Shown here in pieces: positions 17,216 to 26,100 of a stretch of 44,283 nucleotides of DNA. Source of the stretch: an uncultured Prevotellaceae bacterium (lineage in GTDB: Bacteria > Bacteroidota > Bacteroidia > Bacteroidales > Bacteroidaceae); contig ONKY01000003.1 in NCBI GenBank assembly GCA_900318585.1, positions 1-44,283 of the forward strand, read 5' to 3'. A program made the translations under genes and the position numbers. Position 1 is the stretch's first letter, and every line of letters starts with the position of its first letter. Below the pieces are notes generated by a model. That model had not been told where the DNA came from and did not search any database. It worked only from the letters and a program-made list of their open reading frames with translations.

Positions 17216-18783
17216 AAGCTAAAAAGCCCCCCTACTGCCCCCGAGGGGGCTTCCAGCTTTTCTATTGCTTTCTTCATTCTGCTGATAGTCTCCTCTTTGC
17301 CAAGGAAGGCAGAGATGTCAAACATGCCGGGACCCTTGCCCTCACCGACGAGAGTCAGACGCCAGGCGTTCATAATGTTGCCCAGCTTGTATCCCTTCTG
17401 CTCTATCCAGGCATGGACTATCTGTTCCTGATTCTCTAACGAGAAGTCGTCGATACCCTCCAGCACACCGATCAGCTCTGTCAGCTGCTGAGCAGACCCC
17501 GGTTCCTCTCCTTGGGGGGCTTTCCAGCGCTTCTTCACCGTCTTCTCGTCGTAGGTTGTAGGTGCCTCGAAGAAGAACGAGCACAACGGCCAGAGCTCCT
17601 TGACAAAGTTCACACGGTCCTTCATCATCTCGCACACCTTCGTGACACGCTCCAGCGTCTCATCGGGACAGTGCTCGCGGACGATGGGCAGGAACAGCTG
17701 GCCAATCTCCTCGGCACTCTTCTTCAGGATATATTCATGATTGAACCAGATGCCCTTCTCGTAGGCAAACTTAGCACCGGCCTTCGAGCACTTCGTGATG
17801 TCGAACAACGGCACCAGCTCGTCCAAGGAAAAGAGCTCCTGCTCCGTGCCGGGGTTCCAGCCGAGCAGCGCCAGGAAGTTGATGACAGCCTCGGGGAAGT
17901 AGCCGTCCTCACGGTAGCCACGGGAGACATCGCCCGTCTTGGGGTCGTGCCACTCCAAGGGGAACACGGGGAATCCCAGTCGGTCACCGTCGCGCTTCGA
18001 CAGCTTTCCCTTGCCGTCGGGCTTCAGCAGCAGCGGCAGATGGGCAAACTGTGGCATCGTATCCTGCCAGCCGAAGGCCTCGTAAAGCAGCACGTGGAGC
18101 GGGGCACTCGGCAGCCACTCCTCGCCGCGGATCACGTGGGAGATTTCCATCAGGTGGTCGTCCACGATATTGGCTAAGTGATATGTGGGCAACTCGTCGG
18201 CACTCTTGTAGAGCACCTTGTCGTCCATAATGTCCGTTTTTACGCGAACCTCGCCACGGATGAGGTCGTTCACCAACACCTCTTGTCCGGCGTCAATCTT
18301 GAAGCGCACCACATACTGCTGACCGTCGGCTATCAGCCGCTCCACTTCCTCCTTGGGAAGTGTCAGCGAGTTTCGCATCTGCTGGCGGGTGTGGCAGTCG
18401 TACTGGAAGTTCTGAATCTCTTGGCGCTTGGCATCCAACTCCTCTGGTGTGTCGAAAGCAATGTATGCCTTACCGGCATCCAGCAGTTGCTGTACGTATT
18501 CCTTATAGATAGCACGGCGTTCGTTCTGCCTGTACGGTCCTTTGTCACCACCAAACGAGACGCCCTCGTCGAACTGGATACCTAACCAGCGGAAGGACTC
18601 GATAATGTACTCCTCGGCACCCGGCACGAAGCGGCTCGAGTCAGTATCCTCAATGCGGAACACCAGGTCGCCACCATGCTGACGGGCAAACAGATAGTTA
18701 TACAGGGCGGTACGTACGCCGCCAATGTGCAATGCCCCCGTGGGGCTGGGCGCAAAGCGCACCCTCACTCTTCTTTCTGACAT
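17212..18783 (-). CDS. gltX: Glutamyl-tRNA synthetase GltX
   Basis: GltX (523 residues) charges tRNA-Glu. The class I signatures are present: [20 protein letters not shown] (HIGH-type, about residues 9-28) and KLSKRDGD (KMSKS-type, about 260). [10 protein letters not shown] and the C-terminal anticodon-binding alpha helices follow. The last ~13 residues, [13 protein letters not shown], come from a palindromic element also found in waaA, and [14 protein letters not shown] (about 420-435) looks like another GC-rich insert. Only one gltX-type gene is visible, so whether it is discriminating cannot be judged. It is the first gene of a minus-strand unit gltX-waaA-GH2. Confidence 0.96.
   Translation of the reverse strand: MSERRVRVRFAPSPTGALHIGGVRTALYNYLFARQHGGDLVFRIEDTDSSRFVPGAEEYIIESFRWLGIQFDEGVSFGGDKGPYRQNERRAIYKEYVQQLLDAGKAYIAFDTPEELDAKRQEIQNFQYDCHTRQQMRNSLTLPKEEVERLIADGQQYVVRFKIDAGQEVLVNDLIRGEVRVKTDIMDDKVLYKSADELPTYHLANIVDDHLMEISHVIRGEEWLPSAPLHVLLYEAFGWQDTMPQFAHLPLLLKPDGKGKLSKRDGDRLGFPVFPLEWHDPKTGDVSRGYREDGYFPEAVINFLALLGWNPGTEQELFSLDELVPLFDITKCSKAGAKFAYEKGIWFNHEYILKKSAEEIGQLFLPIVREHCPDETLERVTKVCEMMKDRVNFVKELWPLCSFFFEAPTTYDEKTVKKRWKAPQGEEPGSAQQLTELIGVLEGIDDFSLENQEQIVHAWIEQKGYKLGNIMNAWRLTLVGEGKGPGMFDISAFLGKEETISRMKKAIEKLEAPSGAVGGLFSL
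17224..17252. repeat. Small palindromic element forming the 3' end of gltX
   Basis: AAGCCCCC (17224-17231) pairs with GGGGGCTT (17245-17252) around CTACTGCCCCCGA. It encodes most of the last GltX residues, [13 protein letters not shown]. It resembles the waaA copy at 16493-16520 in both DNA and peptide (EAPxGxVGG). As an RNA hairpin at the gltX-waaA junction it could also affect translation of waaA. Confidence 0.7.
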
Positions 18784-18803
18784 GTCGTTTCTAAAATATT
18801 GTG

Positions 18804-18811
18804 CAAAGGTA
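18804..18811 (-). promoter_or_regulatory. Putative -7 box (TACCTTTG) of gltX
   Basis: On the minus strand TACCTTTGC matches TAnnTTTG and lies about 20 bases before the gltX ATG at 18783, giving a leader of roughly 14 bases. No clear -33 TTTG was found. Confidence 0.6.
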
Positions 18812-18855
18812 CGATTTTTTTTGCCAAGACTGACTCATAATTGGAAAAAAAAGCT

Positions 18856-18863
18856 TAAATTTG
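18856..18863 (+). promoter_or_regulatory. Putative -7 box (TAAATTTG) of the lipoprotein-NRPS-export operon
   Basis: TAAATTTGC matches the Bacteroidetes -7 consensus and lies 52 bases before the ATG at 18916, in the 132-base region divergent from gltX. No convincing -33 element is present at 19-21 bases. It is the only promoter-like site found before the five-gene unit. Confidence 0.5.
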
Positions 18864-18915
18864 CACGCAAGATAAGAAAATATGCTATATAGGACAATAA
18901 AATAGTAAGGTAAAT

Positions 18916-20127
18916 ATGAAACAGAGAATCACTTGGGTGCTTGCCGCCACCCTCGTTAGCGGCGTAGTTCTGCTGATGTCATGCAGCAGTAATGACGATG
19001 AGAACAATGCATCTTCTCCAGTTGTCGATAACAACCAGCCCACATTCAGTAGTGTCATGAAGAGTGTGCAGAACGACATGGCGGCAGCCGACTTCCATGA
19101 GCTGGCTCCCCTCACCCGTGCGCTCGACGAGGGCACAGTCCGCGTTGACAGTACCGGCCTTTCAAAGCAACGGTTAGACCAGATACTCTCCGCCCTGAGA
19201 AACCTGGTGGACATTTTCTACGTCAACAACAACGAAAAGAACACCTACGACAAATCATGGGAATTTGGCAATCTGGGCAAGACGCTCCTGCTGGCCGTTG
19301 ACGTACATACGGCCCTGCAGAATCTGGAAGACAACAAGGCCTCTGGCGATCGGAAATACAACCAGTCGCTTGACATCAAGGTAAACGATACGCTTGCCTA
19401 TAAGGTTACCGGTTTCACGGAAAAGAATACGGAGGCCACCTCTTCTTCTTCTTCCTTGACCAACAATGTCAACCGCAAACTGGTCATCGCCAAGAACGGC
19501 GAGACCGTGCTGAACATAGAAAGCAGTCATGATGCAAGTGCTGGGATTGACAACGACAATCTAAGTTTCTCCAGAGTGAAATCGGGTTGCATAGACTACA
19601 AGAACATGAAGTTCTCGCTCAACTGTACGAGAGACTTAAACTCGTTTGCCAATACCCTCATCTACAGTAGGAATGGTGTAGAGACCGTGAATCTCAAGCT
19701 GACTGGTGAAAACAGTTTCAGCTTTGAAAACATGCTCAAGAGGGACGCCGTGTTCAAGGGGCAGTTGGAGGCCAATATGATGAACGGCTTGTCGGGCGTG
19801 AAGTGTGACATCAACAACCTGAACAAGTTCTATGTTGAGGGCCTTCGTCTGGTGGGCTTACTGGTGACGGGCGGCACCCAGGACGATTGCCAGGAGCGTG
19901 CCGATGTCTTCAACGGGATTATGGTCAGCAACCTGCTGATATTTGGTCAGGATGCAGGCACGCTGACCGTTGAGCCCATACTTTCCGACAGCGTGCGTCA
20001 GGTCTATCGTCCCGACATCATTGTGCAGGCTCCCAGTATAGAGGACGGCACAAAGCTGTCTATGTCAAAGGTTATGAAGATGATGGGTATGAACCTCGAA
20101 AGCTTGCTGGGAATGCTGTTTAAGTAA
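18916..20127 (+). CDS. Surface-type lipoprotein of unknown function, first gene of the NRPS operon
   Basis: I do not recognise the family. The 403-residue product has a lipoprotein signal peptide ending LLMSC (Cys23), followed by SSNDDEN. An acidic run just after the acylated Cys is the known Bacteroidetes surface-export signal, so outer-leaflet exposure is inferred. The mature part mixes helical N-terminal sequence (about 50-130) with beta-rich sequence, a Ser run (TSSSSSLTNN, about 175) and few aromatic clusters. It ends 48 bases before the NRPS start with no terminator, so the two should share a transcript. Possible jobs are product binding, self-protection or an unrelated envelope role. 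Confidence 0.7.
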   Translation: MKQRITWVLAATLVSGVVLLMSCSSNDDENNASSPVVDNNQPTFSSVMKSVQNDMAAADFHELAPLTRALDEGTVRVDSTGLSKQRLDQILSALRNLVDIFYVNNNEKNTYDKSWEFGNLGKTLLLAVDVHTALQNLEDNKASGDRKYNQSLDIKVNDTLAYKVTGFTEKNTEATSSSSSLTNNVNRKLVIAKNGETVLNIESSHDASAGIDNDNLSFSRVKSGCIDYKNMKFSLNCTRDLNSFANTLIYSRNGVETVNLKLTGENSFSFENMLKRDAVFKGQLEANMMNGLSGVKCDINNLNKFYVEGLRLVGLLVTGGTQDDCQERADVFNGIMVSNLLIFGQDAGTLTVEPILSDSVRQVYRPDIIVQAPSIEDGTKLSMSKVMKMMGMNLESLLGMLFK

Positions 20128-20182
20128 TGCTTAATGCATAATGCTTAATGCTTAATGGTTCATGGTTAATGGTTCATGGTTA
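20128..20182 (+). repeat. Tandem words that include the NRPS start codon
   Basis: The spacer between the lipoprotein and NRPS genes is made of repeats: TAATGCTTAATGCATAATGC, then GGTTCATGGTTAATGGTTC, then ATGGTTAC. The last copy supplies the NRPS ATG at 20176. Several in-frame and out-of-frame ATG and TAA codons occur in the words. Confidence 0.8.
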
Positions 20183-23100
20183 CATACCCATTACTGCAAT
20201 CACAGCTGGGTGTGCTGCTACAAAGCATGCAGCACCCAGAGTCAACCCAATACAACCTGCCCAACTACATCTTCATGCCCTTGTCGATGACGAGGGAGCG
20301 GGTTGCTATTGCCACACACAAACTTCTTGCGTCGTTCCCCGTGCTTCACACGCGCTTTGTCATTGGTGAGCAGGGTGAGATACGCCAATGGTGCGACGAG
20401 TCAATGACCATTCCTGTGGTCAGCCGCAAGACTTCGGAGGAAGAGCTGCAGGCCTACCTTAGCGACGGCTTTGTGCGTCCGTTCGACCTGTTTGGCAACG
20501 AGCCGCTCTTCCGTGTGGAAGTCATAGAGACCGAAAAATGTCTCTGCCTGCTTTCCGACGGCCATCACGCCATAGTCGATGGCATGTCGTTCGCGCCCAT
20601 CCTGACTTCGGCCTTTGCAAAGATTTATGAAGGTGGTACCATTGAGGTGCCGTCGTACGGCATGTATCAGGCTGCGGAGGACGAGTCAGCTTCGTTCGGT
20701 ACGGAGGCTTACCAGCGTGCCAAGGCGTACTATGCCCTGAAGTTCGCCGGGATGGAGATGGCTACGCTGAGCCGTGGCAAGACTGGCGTTATGGGAGCCA
20801 TGGGGCGCCACACGGCCGTCGTCAGTCGCCAGGCCTGCGACGACTGGTGTAGCGAGCATGGCGTACAGGCGAACCTGCTGTTCCAGGCAGCCTTCAGCCA
20901 TGTCCTGTCCGTCCTCACCCGTCAGCAACAGGTAGCCTACGCCGCCGTCAACCACGGTCGTATGGACAGGCGGCTGCGCAGCTGTGTGGGTATGTTTGTC
21001 AAGTCAGTTCCCATTCTGGTCGATGCCGACCCCGCCTGCCGGATTGTCGATTTTGTCAAGAGCCTGCGTACTGAGCTGATGAGTACCATTCGCCATGGCA
21101 TCTACCCCTTTACCCATTTCTGTTCCGACCTTGGCATGAAGCCCGGTATCATCTTCGACTTCATGGCTGTAGCCGATATGGAAGAGCGCGTGATGCTTAG
21201 CGATGGCGAGATGTGTGCCGTGCAGCCCGTGCGAAAGGAGGTGGATTCCGACCTCAGCGTAGATATCTATTTAAGAGGCGAAAGCTACGAGATACGCGTG
21301 CAATCGAGCTTAGCCATGAACGATGCCCAGACCATTCAGATGGTGACAGAAGCCGTCAGGGTGGCCGTATGCAATATGATGGCCCATCCCGAGGCAACAC
21401 TCGGCGAACTCGACATTGTTAGCGACGAGGAGCGTGACACCCTCTTGCAACTTGGCACAGGCGAGTATCTTGACATCGACCCGCAAATGACCTTTGTGAG
21501 GGCTTTCGAACAGCGTGCCAGTCAGCATCCTAACCGCCTCGCCGTGGCAGACGCCACGGAAAGCATGACATACGGCGAGCTGTCGCGCCGTTCCAACGTG
21601 TTGGCACACCATCTGATAGACCTCGGCGTGAAGCCCGGCGACTTCGTGGCCGTCATGCTTCCCCGCACCATTTACTTCCCCCTTGCCGTCATTGCCATTC
21701 ATAAAACCGGTGCCGCCTACGTGCCTATAGACTTGGATTATCCAGAGGAACGCAAGCAATACATGCTTGACCACAGCCAGGCCAAACTGGTTGTCGATAG
21801 TCAGTTTCTTGCCTCACTCTTCACCCCTGCACCCCAGCACCCCCGTACCCCCGTTGAAGCCATTGACCTCTCCACTCCTGACGGCCTCGCTTATATGATT
21901 TACACCTCAGGTTCCACGGGCCGTCCCAAGGGAGTGATGATACGCCAGGCCAGTCTGTGGAACTTCGTGCAGAACTTCAGCCACGTCACCCGCATGACCG
22001 CTGAGGACCGTGTGGCCGCCCATCGTTCTTTCTCGTTCGATGCCCATCTGAAAGACTTATATGCTGTCCTGACGCAGGGAGGCTCTCTCCACATCATGCC
22101 TGAGCACATACGCCGTGACCTCCATGCCATCCGTCAGTTCATCCTTGACAACCGCATTACCGTGGCAGGATTCACCACCACGTTAGGAATGCTCGTGCTC
22201 AACACATTCCACGACCTGCCCATACGCCTGCTGAACGTAGGCGGCGAACGGCTGCATGACGTTTATAGTGACCACATTGTCATTGTCAACTGCTATGGCC
22301 CTACGGAGTGTACGGACGATATATTCTTTTACAGGATAGAGCCTGGTGAACGTTTCCACAATGTGCCGATAGGACGGCCTGTGGCCAACGGCCGTTGCTT
22401 CCTCGTCGATACGCAGGGACGTCTCGTTCCCCGTGGCGCCGTCGGGGAGTTGTGCTTTGCAGGTGTCCAGGTGTCTGTCGGCTACTGGCAGCAGCCCGAA
22501 CTGACGGCAGAGAAGTTCGTGGACGGGATGTACCACACCGGCGACCTCTGCAAGTGGAATGCTGACGGATTGATGGAGTACGTCAGGCGCATGGACGATC
22601 AGGTGAAGCTGCGTGGCTTCCGTATCGAGTTTGGCGAAGTGGAAAGCTGTGCCGTCCGCTACGAAGGCATCCGCGAGGCCGTGGCTGTGGCCAAGAAACT
22701 GGCAGGCAGCGATACCCTCTGTCTTTACTATACGGCCTCAGAAACCGACACGACCGTCGATACCGGCGACCTGCGCCACTTCATGGCCCAGACGCTGGCC
22801 GAATATATGGTGCCGGCAGCATACACCCAGTTAGACGCCCTGCCGAGGACACCAAGCGGAAAGGTGGACCGACGCCAACTGCCGGAGCCGCACTTCACGC
22901 CCCAAAGCGACTACGTAGCTCCAGAGACCAAGGCAGAGGAAACACTCGCACGACTGATGGCCGACGTCCTTTCCTTGAGCGAACCTGTGAGCATGACTGA
23001 CAGCTTCTTTGCACTTGGCGGCGACTCCATCAAGCTGATTCGTCTGGTGACTATGTTGCACGACGAAGGCTTTACGGCACAGATTAGCGACCTGATGCTA

Positions 23101-26100
23101 TGCACCACCGTGGCTGACATGGCTCGTATGCTCAACGCCAGCACCCCCGCCGCGATTCCGCAGGAGCCAGTAAACGAATCCCAGCAGCACGTCTATCCGC
23201 TTACACCCTTGCAGGAGGGCATGCTGCTGACCTACCTCGCCGACCCTGCCTCTACGGCCTATCGCCTGCTGTTCCGTTTGTCCTTGTCGATGTTGCCCAC
23301 CGAGACCATGCTGCGCCACACACTCGACTACCTTGCCCAGAAACACGAAGTGTTGCGCACAGCCATCCTCTACGACGGCGTGCCCCAGCCCTGCCAGGCC
23401 ATTGTTAACCGACAGCCAGGTTTGGAGATGCTCGATTTGACTGGCGAGTCCGATATTGATGCTGCCGCCGCGCGTATCCATCAAGAGCAGCTCCACAGAC
23501 ATCTCAGTCTGACTGACGACCCCCTGTTCCGCGTCGTCTGTATGAAGACGGGCGACAATAGCTGCCAACTCCTGATCTTCATCCACCACATCATTGCCGA
23601 CGGATGGAGCAAGCCTATCATCTTCCGTGACTTCCTCATGAAGATGGAAGCCGAAGCAGACGGCAAACCGCTGACAGCCGACAACCATCAGCAAGGACGC
23701 TACGAAACCTTTGTACGCCAACTGCTGCGCCGCGACCGTAAACCCGCTCTGGCCTACTGGAAAAACTTGCTGGCCGCCTACGACACGCGTGCAGCCATTC
23801 CGTCTTATGGGAAACCAACCAAAGACGAGTCCAAGTCACCTGTCTGTCATACCCTTGACAAGGCGCTTACCACATCGTTGCGTCAACTTGCCGCTACCAC
23901 GGGAGTCACGCTGAACACCGTGTTGGAGTTAGGCTGGGGGCTGATGCTCCAATCTTTCTGCCGCACAGACGATGTCGTGTTCCTCAGGGTGGTATCCGGT
24001 CGTAACAGCGACACCAACGACTATAGCCAGCTTATCGGACTCTGCATCAATAGTGTGCCTGTCAGGGTGCGCACGGCACCTACCGATACCGTCGCCCAAT
24101 CGCTGAAAGCCCTTCAGGTGCAGGCAGCACAATCGGCCTCGTATGACTTCTGTCCCTTGTCCGACATACAGGAACAAACCGGACTCGGTTCGTCGCTATA
24201 CCAATCGGTCATGGCCTTCGAAAACTATCCCCTCGACGACACCCTTTTGACTGCCGGACACAAATGGAACATCAAGCCCATCCAGATGGAGGAAGAGGCG
24301 TTCGGCGAACTGGCCGTCACCATCGTTCTGGAACCAGACGGAACACTACAACTGATCTTCACCTACGACGCGTCACTTTACGGAGAACCGCAGATACAGC
24401 AGGTTGCCGAAACCTTTGAGACCATTGTCAGGAACATGGCTGTTTTGTCAGACGGGCAACTCATGAAATTGCCCTTGGTCACTCCGACAGTTCAAGAAGA
24501 ACTGATAAGACTTGGTGCCGGTACGCACCTTGACCTTGACACAGACAAGACCTATATGGACTATTTCCTGCAGCGTGCCGCAACCTGTCCAGATGCCCTG
24601 GCCGTTGCAGACGCTACGGGTACGCTCACCTACTCGCAGCTTGACAGGTATTCCAATTTGATTGCTGGCAGGTTGCTGGCAGCCGGGGTGCAGCCGCATG
24701 ACTTCGTTGGTGTGATGACGGAACGTATTCGGGAGTTCCCCGTCTGTGTGTTTGGTATCCACAAGGCGGGTGCTGCCTATCTGCCATTGGATCCTGCTTA
24801 CCCAACAGACCGCCTCAGTTACATGCTGGAGGACAGCGGTACGCGCATCCTCATTACAACCCATGGCGTGCTCGACGCCAAACGGTATGAGGATGGTCTG
24901 GACGTGGGGGATGTAAGCGTTATCTATATCGACGATATTGACTGGGAGGGGGATGCCGCAAAGGCCGAGCCTGTCAACCGTTGTACGCCCGACGGCTACA
25001 CCTATATTATATATACCTCTGGCTCCACGGGCAGGCCCAAGGGAGCGGTACTTCACCAGAAAGGGCTGCTTAACTATGTTTTCTCGACCATTGACGAACT
25101 GGGATTGACTGCCGCCGACCGTATCAGCAGCCACCGCTCGTTCTCCTTCGACTCACATATAGAGGACCTGTATCCCATCTTGCTGCTTGGCGGAAGCCTG
25201 CACATCATGCCGGAGAGCATACGCAAGGATCTGCGTGGCATATACGAGTTTATAGTCGCCCACCAGGTGACAGGTGGTGGATACCCCACTTCTGTCGCCA
25301 AGCTGCTCGTTAACACATTCGATCTGCCCCTGCGCTATATTAGTGCCATTGGTGAGCGTCTGACTGGTGTTGTCAGTAGGAGCTGCAAGATATTCAATTT
25401 CTATGGCCCGACGGAGTGTACCGACCACATCAGCGTCCACTTGCTGCAACAGAGACGCGAATATGAGAACATCCCCATAGGCCACGTTGTAGCTAATAAC
25501 TGGTGCTTTATCGTCGATACACATAATCGCCTGCTGCCTCGTGGTGTCGCGGGTGAACTGTGCATCGCCGGCATACAGGTTGGCATTGGCTATTGGAAAC
25601 GGCCAGAACTGACGGCGGAAAAGTTTACCGACTGTCCGTTCCTGCCCCGTACCCCCGCACCCCCGTACCCCCGCACTCCTATGTACCATACAGGTGACTT
25701 GTGTCGATGGAATACCGATGGTGAATTGGAATATATTGGTCGCATGGACGATCAGGTGAAGCTGCGCGGCTACCGCGTGGAATTGGGTGAGATAGAAGCC
25801 TGTGCCACCCGCTTCGAGGGCGTCAGCCAGGCGGTTGCTATCATCCGTTCCGTCAACGGCACAGATGCGCTCTGCCTCTATTATACCGTTGACCAAGGAA
25901 CTACAGTCGAAGCCGCATTCTCGGAGAAAGAACTGCGTCTTGCTCTCAGCCGTTCGTTGGCCGAATACATGGTGCCAACGGTTTACATGCAGATGGACGC
26001 CCTGCCCATGACTCCCAACGGCAAGGTGGATCGTCGGCGGCTGCCTGCTGTTGACGCTACCCAGCTGCTTGCCGATTATGTAGCGCCGGAAAGCGAACTG

